DNA from: Aquihabitans sp. G128 | GTDB taxonomy: Bacteria > Actinomycetota > Acidimicrobiia > Acidimicrobiales > Iamiaceae | DNA: 64,000 nt | Direction of reading: 5' to 3' | NCBI RefSeq assembly: GCF_019048865.1 | Contig: NZ_CP077604.1 | Coordinates: 3,844,001-3,908,000, forward strand | Shown: positions 51,691 through 60,966 of the stretch, piece by piece | Position numbering within the stretch: position 1 is the first letter of the stretch | Layout: each line of letters begins with the position of its first letter | Translations under genes and position numbers: made by a program | Notes under the pieces: model-generated | Database searches by the model: none | What the model was told of the DNA's origin: nothing | Seen by the model: the letters and a program-made list of their open reading frames with translations, nothing else

Positions 51691-52953
51691 TCAGCTCGGC
51701 GGGTCGGCGAGCATCGACGCGACGGCTGGTGCGCCTGCCTCCGGCACCAGGTTCGCCCGCCGCAGGACCGGGACCGCCATGATCGTGGTGGCCAGCGCCA
51801 TGACGACCATGATCGTGAACATCGTGTCGTCGATCAGGCCGCGCTCCAGGCCGACGGTGAGGATCACGATCTCGGTCAGGCCCCGCGTGTTCATGAGCAG
51901 TCCGATGGTGGTGGCGTCCCGCCAGCTCTCGCCGGTCAGGCGGGCGGCGACGGTGGCGCCGCCGAGCTTGCCGGCGACGGCGACCAGGGTGACGACGGCG
52001 GCGATTCCCCAGAGCCACGGCTCGTCGAGCAGGCCGAGGCGCGTCGAGAGGCCCACGAGCATGAAGAACACCGGCAGCAGCACGGCGTCGGTGACGGCGG
52101 ACAGCCGGTCGGCGAGGACCAGCTTGTCGCCCTTGCGCTCGGGCATCACCGTCCCGGCCAGGAAGGCGCCGAACAGGGCGTGGATGCCGATGAGGTCCGT
52201 GGTCCAGGCCGAAGCGAAGGCCAGGCCGAGGGCCAGCGCCAGGGGCACCTCGTAGCGGGCCAGGAGGGGCCGCACGACCCACCACATCGCGGCGCCGAAC
52301 GCCAGGGACCAGGCCAGGGTGGCGAGCACGGTGGCGACGCCCCCGCCGCCCGCCACCGCCAGGACGGCGGCGAGGATGCACCAGGCCGTGACGTCGTCGA
52401 CGGCTGCGCACGTGAGCGCCATGGCGCCCACCGGCGTCCGGTCGAGGCCCGTCTCCTGCAGGATGCGGGCGAGGACCGGGAAGGCCGTCACCGCCATGGC
52501 TGCGCCCACGAAGAGGCAGAAGGGGAGCAGGTCGGACGGTGCGTCGAGCACGCCGTGGAGCCACCACGCCAAGAGGGCTCCGCCGACGAACGGGAGGATG
52601 ATCGAGACGTGGCTCACCACCACCGCCCGGTGCCGCTGCCCGCGGAGGTGGCGGCGGTCGAGCTCCATGCCGACGACGAACATGAACAGGATCAGCCCGA
52701 TGTCCGACAGGGGCTTGAGCTGGCCGACCACCTCGGCGGGGAACACCCGTGAGGTCGCTTCGGGCCACGCGGCGCCGAGCACGCTCGGGCCGAGGACGAT
52801 GCCGCCGACGATCTCGCCGAGCACCCGTGGCTGGCCGATGCGGCGGGCCAGGGAGCCCGAGGCGTGGGCGACGACGACGATGACCGCCACCGCCAGGATC
52901 GTGTGCCGGCTCAGGTCGGCGCCCGTGAGCGCCCCCAGGATCACCCCTCCCAT
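51691..52953 (-). CDS. Cation/proton antiporter, CPA2 (KefB/NapA) family
   Basis: 420 residues from ATG 52953, leaderless-type. About 12 hydrophobic helices are visible. RIGQPRVLGEIVGGIVLGPS is the family's first discontinuous segment. GAMALTCAAVDDVTAWCIL contains the paired Asp residues that bind the cation and protons, and GAFLAGTVMPE and GLLMNTRGLTEIVIL follow. It lacks a TrkA-N cytoplasmic domain. It exchanges Na+ or K+ for H+ across the membrane. It converges with glmM, 6 bp away. Confidence 0.88.
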   Translation of the reverse strand: MGGVILGALTGADLSRHTILAVAVIVVVAHASGSLARRIGQPRVLGEIVGGIVLGPSVLGAAWPEATSRVFPAEVVGQLKPLSDIGLILFMFVVGMELDRRHLRGQRHRAVVVSHVSIILPFVGGALLAWWLHGVLDAPSDLLPFCLFVGAAMAVTAFPVLARILQETGLDRTPVGAMALTCAAVDDVTAWCILAAVLAVAGGGGVATVLATLAWSLAFGAAMWWVVRPLLARYEVPLALALGLAFASAWTTDLIGIHALFGAFLAGTVMPERKGDKLVLADRLSAVTDAVLLPVFFMLVGLSTRLGLLDEPWLWGIAAVVTLVAVAGKLGGATVAARLTGESWRDATTIGLLMNTRGLTEIVILTVGLERGLIDDTMFTIMVVMALATTIMAVPVLRRANLVPEAGAPAVASMLADPPS

Positions 52954-52960
52954 GTCGGCG

Positions 52961-52966
52961 AGCGTA
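52961..52966 (-). promoter_or_regulatory. Leaderless-type -10 for the antiporter gene
   Basis: TACGCT on the minus strand, 7 nt before ATG 52953. Confidence 0.4.
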
Positions 52967-53108
52967 GCGGCGCGGGGGCAGGGGCCTCCCCGGCTCGGGC
53001 CCCGCTGGGTCGCAGGCGACGGTGCCACGTGGCCCGGCCAGTAGGTTGGTGCGGCTGCCGGGCCCCCTCGGTGGCGGATCGAGACCCGACCCCGAGGCGT
53101 CCCCACCC

Positions 53109-56100
53109 ATGTGCGGCATCATCGCGGTGCTCCGGCGCCGGAGCGACCGAACCCCTCCGACCGCCGGTGAGCTGCTGGAGCAGCTGGCGGGCCGTGCCGA
53201 GGTGCTGCTCGCCGCCCCGCCGAGCGACCTGGCGCCCGTGGTCGACGCGGTGGCCGAGCGAGCCGAGCAGGTCGATCGCCTCCTGCGGGGGACGGCGGGC
53301 GTGCTGGGGCTGCTGGCCGATCGGTCGCTCCCCGGCGCCCTCGAGGCCCAGTTCGTCGAGGTCGCTGCCGCCCTGGCCGACCGCGAGGCCGCCCTCGACG
53401 CCGAGCCGACCGACCCGGCGGGCCTCGAAGCCACCAACGCCGCGGTGATCCGCCTGAAGGACGCCCTCTGGGCGGTCCAGCGCGACCGGCTCCGCACGGC
53501 CCGGGCCGTCGCCGACCTCGCCGGTGCCGCGCCGAGCCGGGCCGCCATCGAGGCGTTCGCCTCGGTGCAGGCCGCGCTGTCGGCCATCGATCGGCTGGAG
53601 GTCCGCGGCCGGGACTCCGCCGGGCTCACCCTGCTGGTGCGCGGCCACGGCCTCGACCTCGACGATCCGGCGATCCACGCCCTCTGCGCCGCCCGGCTCG
53701 GCGACCCGCTCTTCACCGCCGGCGCCGTGCGCGTCACGCCCGAAGGCCACCTGAGCCTCGTCTACAAGGCGGCCGCCGAGATCGGCGAGCTGGGCGACAA
53801 CACCCGGGTGCTGCGCGACGCCATCCGCGAGGACGCCCTCCTCCAGCGGGCGCTGGTCGCCGACACCGCCGAGGTCACCGTCCTCGGCCACACCCGTTGG
53901 GCGTCGATCGGGATCATCTCCCAGCCCAACGCCCACCCCATGAACTCCGACGAAGTCGACCGGGTCGACGGCCCGTACGTCACCGCGGCGCTCAACGGCG
54001 ACGTCGACAACTTCGCCGACCTCAAGGTGGCCGACGAGCTGCGCATCGCGGCCGAGATCACCAGCGACGCCAAGGTCATCCCCACGCTCGTGTCCCGCCG
54101 CCTCGCCGCAGGGGACGAGGCGGTGGAGGCGTTCCGCCAGAGCGTGCGGCGGTTCGACGGCTCCGTCGCCGTGGCCGCCAGCGTCGCCGGCGCCCCCGAC
54201 CGCCTCCAGCTCGCCCTGCGGGGCAGCGGCCAGGCCCTCTACGTCGGTCTGGACGAGGACCTCTACGTGGTCGCCTCCGAGCCCTACGGCGTGGTCGAGG
54301 ACGCCACCCGCTACTTCCGGCTCGACGGCGAGACCCCGGCCGACCCCACCGACCCGTCTGCCTCCCGTGGGCAGGTGGTCGAGCTCGACGCCGCCCTCGC
54401 CGGCACCGTCGAGGGCATCCGCCGCTTCTCCTACGACGGCACCGAGCTCCCGGTCGGCGAGCGGGAGCTGGTCACGCCGGAGGTCACCACCCGCGACATC
54501 GACCGCGGCGCCTTCCAGCACTTCCTGCTCAAGGAGATCACCGAGGCGCCCGGGTCGTTCCGCAAGACCCTGCGGGGCAAGATCGCCCCCGGCGCCGACG
54601 GGCTGCTCCGGGTGGTCCTCGGCGACGACACCCTGCCGCCGGCGGTGCGGGCCGACCTCGCCTCCGGCGCCATCACGCGCGTGCTGGTGATCGGGCAGGG
54701 GACCGCGGCGGTGGCCGGGCAGAGCCTGGCCCGCAACCTCACCGCCGAGCTGGCGGCCACGCCGGTGCGGGTGGAGGCGCTGCCCGCCACGGAGCTGTCG
54801 GGGTTCTCCCTGCGGGCCGACATGGCCGACACGCTCATCGTGGCCATCAGCCAGTCCGGCACCACCACCGACACGAACCGCACGGTCGACCTCGTCCGCG
54901 GCCGCGGCGCTCGGGTGATCGCCATCGTCAACCGGCGCGCCAGCGACCTGACCGACAAGAGCGACGGCGTGCTCTACACGTCCGACGGACGCGACGTGGA
55001 GATGAGCGTCGCCTCCACCAAGGCGTTCTACGCCCAGATCGCCGCCGGCTTCCTCCTCTCCGCCGCCATCGCCCAGGAGGTGCCCGGCACGGCCGACGGC
55101 GCCGCGCACCGGAGCCAGCTGCTGGCCGGGCTGCGCGAGCTGCCCACCGCCATGGAGGCCACCCTCGCCCGCCGCGAGGTCATCGCCGAGGCCGCCCAGG
55201 AGCTCACGCCGTCTCGCCGCTACTGGGCGATCGTCGGCTCCGGCGCGAACCGGGTGGCGGCCGAGGAGATCCGGATCAAGCTGTCCGAGCTCTGCTACAA
55301 GGCGATCGCCTCCGACGCCATCGAGGACAAGAAGCACATCGACCTCTCGTCGGAGCCGCTGATCCTGGTGTGCGCAGCCGGGCTGTCCGGCTCGAACGCC
55401 GACGACGTGGCGAAGGAGGTGGCCATCTACCGCGCCCACAAGGCCACGCCGATCGTCATCGCCACCGAGGACGAGGACCGCTTCAACGCCGCCCTGCGGG
55501 TGCTCACGGTCCCGTCGGTCGAGCCGGAGCTGGCCTTCGTGCTGACCACCGTCGTCGGGCACCTGTTCGGCTACGAGGCGGCGCTGGCCATCGACGCCCA
55601 GGCCCGCCCGCTGCGCGAGGCCCGCGGCGCCATCGAGGAGGCGGTGTCCGGCCCCTCGGTCCCCGACGCCGACCGGCTGCTCGTCGCCCTCCGGCCCACC
55701 TTCGAATCGGTCTCGGCGCGGTTCCACGACGGGCTCCGCACCGGCGCCTACAACGGGCACCTCGAGGCCGGCACCGCGGTGCGGCTGTCGTCGATGTTCC
55801 GCTACGCCACCGGCCTGGCCCCGCTGGACGCCTACCAGAGCGAGCACGGTCGGGTGGGCACGCCGAGCATGGTCATCGAGGACCTCACCGCCGCCCTGAC
55901 CGGCGCCATCGAGGAGCTCACCCGCCCGGTCGACGCCATCAAGCACCAGGCCAAGACCGTCACGGTGGGCATCTCCCGCTCCGACGAGGGCCTCCTGGAC
56001 GTGCCGCTGGTCAGCGCGGCGCTGGGCGCCGGCGCCGCCCGCGACCGGCTCAGCTACAAGGCCCTGCGGACCCTGGCCGGCCTGGACGCCGCCGTCGAGG

Positions 56101-56570
56101 AGGTCGTCGGGTACACCCGCTACCGCATCGAGGGCGACGTCGAGGGCGGCGACGCCACCATCGTCGTGGTGGACCGCGGCGGCATCGCCCGGGACCTGCC
56201 GCTGCGCACCGAGCGCAACCCGCAGCTGCGGGGCACCAAGCACCGGGTGGCCTTCGAGCGGGAGGTCACCGTGGCGGTGGGCCGCAGCGACGGCCGATCG
56301 CTGGTGCTCATCCCCGAGGTGAAGGGGAACCAGTGCACCGGCATCACCCTGTTGCACGCCCGGTTCGCCCCCGCCCTGCCCGCCGGTCGCATGCGCTCGG
56401 TGCTCGAGTCCTACCGGGACCGCTACGCGGCGCTCAAGGACGCGGTGACCGAGACCGAGCCCACGTTCCGCGACGACCTCCTCGGCGGCGTCGCCCCCAC
56501 CGAGCTGCTGACCACGCCGGTCAACGTGCTGGCCGACCGGTGGCGCACGGGCACCGAGGCGTCGGCGTGA
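53109..56570 (+). CDS. glmS: Giant GlmS-like glutamine-fructose-6-phosphate aminotransferase with extra domains
   Basis: 1153 residues against about 610 for GlmS. MCGIIAVLRRR gives nucleophile Cys2. A helical insertion then delays RLEVRGRDSAG to residues 162-172, and a second delays GHTRWAS to 260-266. AALNGDVDNFADLK is the NGxxxN glutaminase motif. The first SIS domain has VLVIGQGT (525), SQSGTTTD (581) and STKAF (636). The second has YWAIVGSGANR (705) and the probable catalytic Glu739/His743 in AIEDKKHIDL. From about 835 a C-terminal domain of some 320 residues is not recognised. It most likely makes glucosamine-6-phosphate for the nearby GlmM, since no ordinary glmS is in the window. Confidence 0.85.
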   Translation: MCGIIAVLRRRSDRTPPTAGELLEQLAGRAEVLLAAPPSDLAPVVDAVAERAEQVDRLLRGTAGVLGLLADRSLPGALEAQFVEVAAALADREAALDAEPTDPAGLEATNAAVIRLKDALWAVQRDRLRTARAVADLAGAAPSRAAIEAFASVQAALSAIDRLEVRGRDSAGLTLLVRGHGLDLDDPAIHALCAARLGDPLFTAGAVRVTPEGHLSLVYKAAAEIGELGDNTRVLRDAIREDALLQRALVADTAEVTVLGHTRWASIGIISQPNAHPMNSDEVDRVDGPYVTAALNGDVDNFADLKVADELRIAAEITSDAKVIPTLVSRRLAAGDEAVEAFRQSVRRFDGSVAVAASVAGAPDRLQLALRGSGQALYVGLDEDLYVVASEPYGVVEDATRYFRLDGETPADPTDPSASRGQVVELDAALAGTVEGIRRFSYDGTELPVGERELVTPEVTTRDIDRGAFQHFLLKEITEAPGSFRKTLRGKIAPGADGLLRVVLGDDTLPPAVRADLASGAITRVLVIGQGTAAVAGQSLARNLTAELAATPVRVEALPATELSGFSLRADMADTLIVAISQSGTTTDTNRTVDLVRGRGARVIAIVNRRASDLTDKSDGVLYTSDGRDVEMSVASTKAFYAQIAAGFLLSAAIAQEVPGTADGAAHRSQLLAGLRELPTAMEATLARREVIAEAAQELTPSRRYWAIVGSGANRVAAEEIRIKLSELCYKAIASDAIEDKKHIDLSSEPLILVCAAGLSGSNADDVAKEVAIYRAHKATPIVIATEDEDRFNAALRVLTVPSVEPELAFVLTTVVGHLFGYEAALAIDAQARPLREARGAIEEAVSGPSVPDADRLLVALRPTFESVSARFHDGLRTGAYNGHLEAGTAVRLSSMFRYATGLAPLDAYQSEHGRVGTPSMVIEDLTAALTGAIEELTRPVDAIKHQAKTVTVGISRSDEGLLDVPLVSAALGAGAARDRLSYKALRTLAGLDAAVEEVVGYTRYRIEGDVEGGDATIVVVDRGGIARDLPLRTERNPQLRGTKHRVAFEREVTVAVGRSDGRSLVLIPEVKGNQCTGITLLHARFAPALPAGRMRSVLESYRDRYAALKDAVTETEPTFRDDLLGGVAPTELLTTPVNVLADRWRTGTEASA

Positions 56571-56644
56571 TCATCGTCATCGTGGTGTTCGTGGTGGCCC
56601 TGGTGATGATCGGCATCGCGTTCGTCGACAACCGCCGCGGATGA
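56567..56644 (+). CDS. 25-residue single-helix membrane peptide
   Basis: Starts at GTG 56567 overlapping the glmS stop (GTGA) and ends overlapping the acpS start (ATGA). It is one hydrophobic helix, MIIVIVVFVVALVMIGIAF, followed by a basic tail VDNRRG. The two-sided coupling and the clear helix with positive-inside tail suggest a real gene. No family is recognised. It could anchor GlmS or AcpS, or only keep ribosomes moving through the operon. Confidence 0.5.
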   Translation: MIIVIVVFVVALVMIGIAFVDNRRG

Positions 56645-57009
56645 TCGGCATCGGGGTCGACCTCGTCGACGTCGACCGCTTGCGGACCTCGCTGGCCCGC
56701 ACCCCCTCGCTCGCCGATCGCCTCTTCACCCCGGGGGAGCGGGACTACGCGCTCGCGGCGCGCGACCCCACCGAGCGCTTCGCCGCCCGATTCGCCGCCA
56801 AGGAGGCCGTGCTGAAGGCCCTCGGCGTCGGCCTCGGCGCGGCGGACTGGCACGACATCGAGGTGGTGCGGGCCGAGAGCGGCGCCCCGTCGCTCGTGCT
56901 GACGGGCCGGGCCCGGGCCCTGTCCGACGCCGCCGGCGTCGGGAGGTGGCTGCTGACGCTCACCCACACGGCCCGCACCGCCGAGGCCATCGCCGTCGCG
57001 CTGCCCTGA
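56641..57009 (+). CDS. acpS: Holo-[acyl-carrier-protein] synthase
   Basis: 122 residues starting MIGIGVDLVDVDRLRTSLAR, with Asp in GVDLVDV as a metal ligand. FTPGERDYALA, then FAARFAAKEAVLKALGVGL, carries the conserved KEA motif and Glu. It moves phosphopantetheine from CoA to the acyl carrier protein. Its start overlaps the 25-residue peptide stop. Confidence 0.95.
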   Translation: MIGIGVDLVDVDRLRTSLARTPSLADRLFTPGERDYALAARDPTERFAARFAAKEAVLKALGVGLGAADWHDIEVVRAESGAPSLVLTGRARALSDAAGVGRWLLTLTHTARTAEAIAVALP

Positions 57010-57047
57010 CCACCGGCCCAGCGGGGCGGCGTAGCGTGCGTGGCCCT

Positions 57048-57926
57048 ATGGGCCAGGCCGAGGTGATCACGCTGACCGACGGGCGCACGCTGGGCTTCGA
57101 CGACGTGGGCGACCCGATGGGCAGCGCCGTCCTCTACGTCCACGGCTCGCCGGACTCGCGCCGGGCCCGCCACCCGGACGACGACCTCGCCGCCCGGCTC
57201 GGCGTGCGGCTGGTGGCGGTGGACCGACCCGGCGCCGGGCTCTCCTCGCCGCACCCGGACGGCACCGTGGGCTCCTTCGCCGACGATGCCATCGCCCTGG
57301 CCGACCACCTCGGCGTGCACCGGTGGCTGCCCTTCGCGTGGTCCGCCGGCTCCGTCTACGCCCTGGCCGTCGCCGCTCGCCACCCGGAGCGGGTGGCCCG
57401 GGTGGCCGTGGCCGCCGGCCTGGTCCCCTTCGCCGCCTACGCCACCCCCGGCATCCTCGACGACGCCGACGGCGGCCGCTGGATGGTGGCCGAGCTGGGC
57501 GAGGAGCTGGGCGCAGCCGGCCTGGCCGAGGCTGCCGCCCCGATGCTGGCGCCGTACCCGTGCGACGTGGCCCTGGCCCGCGAGCACGTCCTGGAGCAGG
57601 CCGACCCGGTCCGGCGGCGCGAGCTCGAGGCGATCCCCGGTGCCGTCGATGCCCTGGCGGCCGGTGTGGCCGACTCGGTGGCCCACGGCCTGGGCGGGCT
57701 GGTCCGGGACCTGGAGCTCCAGGTGGAAGCGCCCGACGTGTCCTGGGACGACGTCGCCGCACCGGTCGACCTCTGGTACGGCCAGCGGGACGCGACCGCG
57801 CCGCCGGCCTTCGGCACCTGGTGGGCCGAGCACCTCCGCTGGGGCGAGCTCACCGTCGTCCCCGACGCCGGCCACCTGGTGGCCCTCTCGCACTGGGAGC
57901 CCATCCTCGCCCGCCTCCTGACCTGA
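57048..57926 (+). CDS. Alpha/beta hydrolase
   Basis: 292 residues from ATG 57048. VLYVHGSPDSRRA is the oxyanion HG motif. The nucleophile elbow is FAWSAGSVYAL, so the first Gly of GxSxG is Ala. DLWYGQRDATAPP supplies the acid, and VPDAGHLVALSHW the His. It looks like a small esterase or epoxide-hydrolase-type enzyme of unknown substrate, sitting between acpS and nnrD. Confidence 0.8.
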   Translation: MGQAEVITLTDGRTLGFDDVGDPMGSAVLYVHGSPDSRRARHPDDDLAARLGVRLVAVDRPGAGLSSPHPDGTVGSFADDAIALADHLGVHRWLPFAWSAGSVYALAVAARHPERVARVAVAAGLVPFAAYATPGILDDADGGRWMVAELGEELGAAGLAEAAAPMLAPYPCDVALAREHVLEQADPVRRRELEAIPGAVDALAAGVADSVAHGLGGLVRDLELQVEAPDVSWDDVAAPVDLWYGQRDATAPPAFGTWWAEHLRWGELTVVPDAGHLVALSHWEPILARLLT

Positions 57927-57980
57927 CCCCGGGCCCGGCGACACGGTCTGGTGGGAGGCGGCCAGGGCAGGATGGGGCGG

Positions 57981-59354
57981 ATGCAGGCGATCATGACCCC
58001 CGAGGAGATGGCGGCGGTCGACGCGGCCGCCTCGGAGCCGGTGGAGGAGCTGGTCGAACGGGCCGGGGCGGCGATCGCCCGGGCGGCCGTCGAGCTGCTC
58101 GGCGGCACCTACGGGCGGCGGGTGGTGGTGCTGGCCGGGAAGGGCAACAACGGCGCCGACGGCCGGGCCGCGGCCGACCGCCTCCGTCGCCGCGGGGTCC
58201 GGTGCACGGTGGTCGACGCCGCCGACGCCCCGCCGACGCTTCCGGCGGCCGACCTGGTCATCGACGCGGCCTACGGGACCGGGTTCCGCGGCTCCTTCCA
58301 GCCGCCGGCCGTGGCCGACCCGACCACGCCGGTCCTGGCCGTCGACATCCCGAGCGGGGTGTCGGGCCTGACCGGCGACGCGTCCGGGTCGCCGTGGCCT
58401 GCCGTGCGCACGGTCACCTTCGCCGCCCTCAAGCCGGGCCTGCTCCTGGGCGAGGGCCCCGGCCTGGCGGGCCAGGTGGTGCTGGCCGACATCGGGCTCG
58501 ACGTGTCCGGAGCCCGGGCCTGGCGGGTCGAGGCCGAGGACGTGGCGGCCTGGCTGCCCGCCCGCCCGACGGACAGCCACAAGTGGAAGGCGGCGGCGTG
58601 GCTGGTGGCCGGCTCGCCGGGGATGGTCGGCGCGGCCCACCTGGCCACGCGAGCCGCCCAGCGGGCCGGCGCCGGCTACGTGCGGCTGAGCACGCCCGGC
58701 TCCGACCAGGACCCGTTCGCCCCCACCGAGGCGGTGGTGGTCGCGCTGGCGGCCGAGGGCTGGGCGTCGACCGTGCTCGACGGCGAGGATCGGTTCGGCG
58801 CGCTGGCCGTCGGGCCCGGACTGGGCACCGGAGCGGGAGACGCCGAGCAGGTCCGCCTGCTCGTGGCGGGCTCGCGCTCGCCGGTGGTCGTTGACGGAGA
58901 CGGGCTGCGAGCACTGGGCCCCGGCGCCGCCGAGGCCATCTCGGAGCGCGCCCCGGACGCCGGGCCCGTGGTGCTGACGCCCCACGACGGCGAGTTCGAG
59001 GCGCTCGACGGGGGCCCGCCGGAGGCCGGCCGCTTCGCTGCGGCCCGGCGGCTGGCCGGCGCCACCGGCGCCGTCGTGCTGCTGAAGGGGCCCACCACCC
59101 TGATGGCCCGGCCCGACGGCCACGTGTGGGCCACGACCACGGGCGACGCCCGCCTGGCCAGCGCCGGCACCGGCGACGTGCTCACCGGCACCGTGGTCGC
59201 CCTCCTCGCCCAGGGGATGCCCGCCGACCGGGCCGCGAGCGCTGCCGCCTACCTCCACGGTCGGGCCGGCGCCCTAGCCTGGCGCCGCGGCTTGGTGGCC
59301 GGCGACGTCGTCGACCAGCTGCCCGCCGCCCTGTCCGAGCTGCCCGGAGGCTAG
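57981..59354 (+). CDS. nnrD: Bifunctional NAD(P)H-hydrate epimerase / ADP-dependent dehydratase
   Basis: 457 residues from ATG 57981 (MQAIMTPEEMAAVDAA); ATG 57972 or GTG 57951 would extend it. The N-terminal NnrE (YjeF_N) half has VVVLAGKGNNGADGRAAADR and VDIPSGVSGLTG. The C-terminal NnrD (carbohydrate kinase-like) half has KWKAAAWLVAGSPGMVGAAH, VGPGLGTG, TPHDGEFEAL and SAGTGDVLTGTVVALLAQG with the catalytic Asp. It repairs hydrated NADH and NADPH. Typical neighbours acpS and alr flank it. Confidence 0.93.
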   Translation: MQAIMTPEEMAAVDAAASEPVEELVERAGAAIARAAVELLGGTYGRRVVVLAGKGNNGADGRAAADRLRRRGVRCTVVDAADAPPTLPAADLVIDAAYGTGFRGSFQPPAVADPTTPVLAVDIPSGVSGLTGDASGSPWPAVRTVTFAALKPGLLLGEGPGLAGQVVLADIGLDVSGARAWRVEAEDVAAWLPARPTDSHKWKAAAWLVAGSPGMVGAAHLATRAAQRAGAGYVRLSTPGSDQDPFAPTEAVVVALAAEGWASTVLDGEDRFGALAVGPGLGTGAGDAEQVRLLVAGSRSPVVVDGDGLRALGPGAAEAISERAPDAGPVVLTPHDGEFEALDGGPPEAGRFAAARRLAGATGAVVLLKGPTTLMARPDGHVWATTTGDARLASAGTGDVLTGTVVALLAQGMPADRAASAAAYLHGRAGALAWRRGLVAGDVVDQLPAALSELPGG

Positions 59355-59825
59355 ATGTCGCGCCAATCGCCCGTGTCCGAGGTCATGACCGTCGAGGTCC
59401 TGACCTTCTCGCCCGACGACCTGGTGGGTGATGCCATGCAGGTGCTGGTCGACCGGGGCATCGACGGCGCACCGGTGGTCACCGCCGCCGGCGAGGTCGT
59501 GGGCATGCTCTCCACGGGCGACCTGATCGTGCAGGAGAGCCGGCTGCACTTCCCGACGGTGATCTCGCTGCTGGGCGCCACCCTCGAGCTGCCCAGCTCC
59601 AAGAAGCACTTCGACGACGACCTCCGCCGCACCCTGGCCAGCACGGTCGGCGAGGTCATGCAGGCGGACCCGGTCACCATCGGTGCCGACGACACCGTCG
59701 AGGAGGCCGCCACCCTCTTGCACGAGCACGACATCTCGCGGCTCCCGGTGGTGGGCGACGCCGGCCTCGTGGGCATCGTGTCGCGCGTCGACATCCTCCG
59801 GTCGATCATCCGCGACGACGCCTGA
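59355..59825 (+). CDS. CBS-domain pair protein
   Basis: 156 residues with two CBS motifs: VSEVMTVEVLTFSPDDLVGD with GIDGAPVVTAAGEVVGMLST, and VGEVMQADPVTIGADDTVEE with DISRLPVVGDAGLVGIVSRV. There is no other domain. Such stand-alone CBS pairs sense adenine nucleotides and regulate partners. It starts immediately after the nnrD stop, so it is probably co-transcribed with the repair enzyme. The partner is unknown. Confidence 0.88.
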   Translation: MSRQSPVSEVMTVEVLTFSPDDLVGDAMQVLVDRGIDGAPVVTAAGEVVGMLSTGDLIVQESRLHFPTVISLLGATLELPSSKKHFDDDLRRTLASTVGEVMQADPVTIGADDTVEEAATLLHEHDISRLPVVGDAGLVGIVSRVDILRSIIRDDA

Positions 59826-59835
59826 CGGCTGCGCC

Positions 59836-60966
59836 GTGCGCCCCGTCTGGGCCGACGTCGACCTCGACGCGGTCACCGCCAACGTCCGAGCGCTCCGAGC
59901 CGTCGTCGGCCCGGTGCTGTTCTGCGCGGTCGTGAAGGCCGACGGCTACGGCCACGGTGCCGTGCCGGTCGCCAGCGCGGCGCTGGCCGGTGGCGCCGAC
60001 CTGCTCGGGGTGGCCCTGGTGGCCGAGGGCGCCGAGCTGCGCGACGCCGGGTCGGCGGCGCCGATCCTGGTCCTCTCCCAGGCGTCGCCGGACGAGCTGG
60101 ACGTGCTCGTCGGGTGCGACCTCGAGGCCACCGCGTACACCGAGGCCGGCGTCGCCGGCCTGGCGGCCGCCGCCCGGCGCGCCGGCCGTGGTGCCGAGCG
60201 CCCGGTCCGGGTCCACCTGAAGGTCGACACCGGCATGCACCGCGTGGGGGCCCAGCCCGACGAGGTCGTCGCCCTCGCTCGGTCCATCGACGTCGAGCCG
60301 GGGCTGGCCCTCGCCTCGGTGTTCACCCACTGCGCGGTGGCCGACGAGCCCGACGACCCGTTCACCGCCGAGCAGCTCCGCCGCTACGAGGAGGTCCTCG
60401 CCGACCTCGCCGCCGCCGGCATCGACGTGCCGCTGCGCCACGCGGCCAACACGGCGGCGGCCATCGCCCACCCCGATGCCCGCTACGACGTGGTGCGCTG
60501 CGGGATCGGCATCTACGGCCTCGATCCCAGCGCCGAGGTGGCCGGCCGGGTGCCCCTGCGGCCGGCCATGGCGCTCCGGTCCCGCGTGTCCCACGTGAAG
60601 CGGGTGGCGGCCGGTGAGGGGATCTCCTACGGGCTGCGCTACCGGCCCGAGCGCGAGACCACCATCGCCACCGTGCCCCTGGGCTACGCCGACGGCGTGC
60701 CCCGGGCCCTGTCGTCGGTGGGCGCCGAGGTCCTGGTCGGCGGTCGGCGCCGGCCGATCGCCGGGACCGTGACCATGGACCAGTTCCTGGTCGACTGCGG
60801 CGACGACCCGGTGGCGGTCGGCGACGACGTCGTGCTGCTGGGCGAGCAGGGCGGCGACCGCATCGGCGCCGACGACTGGGCCCGGCGGCTCGGCACCATC
60901 AGCTACGAGATCGTCTGCGGCATCAGCACCCGGGTGCCGCGGCGCTACCTGGAGACGGACACGTGA
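59836..60966 (+). CDS. alr: Alanine racemase
   Basis: 376 residues from GTG 59836. The PLP lysine is in FCAVVKADGYGHGAV. KVDTGMHRVGAQPDE and the barrel strands follow. The Tyr of the second active-site half is in GISYGLRYRP, with GTVTMDQFLVD. It supplies D-alanine for peptidoglycan. It overlaps the next gene (GTGA) and belongs to the nnrD-alr-tsaE-tsaB-rimI cluster typical of actinobacteria. Confidence 0.96.
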   Translation: MRPVWADVDLDAVTANVRALRAVVGPVLFCAVVKADGYGHGAVPVASAALAGGADLLGVALVAEGAELRDAGSAAPILVLSQASPDELDVLVGCDLEATAYTEAGVAGLAAAARRAGRGAERPVRVHLKVDTGMHRVGAQPDEVVALARSIDVEPGLALASVFTHCAVADEPDDPFTAEQLRRYEEVLADLAAAGIDVPLRHAANTAAAIAHPDARYDVVRCGIGIYGLDPSAEVAGRVPLRPAMALRSRVSHVKRVAAGEGISYGLRYRPERETTIATVPLGYADGVPRALSSVGAEVLVGGRRRPIAGTVTMDQFLVDCGDDPVAVGDDVVLLGEQGGDRIGADDWARRLGTISYEIVCGISTRVPRRYLETDT

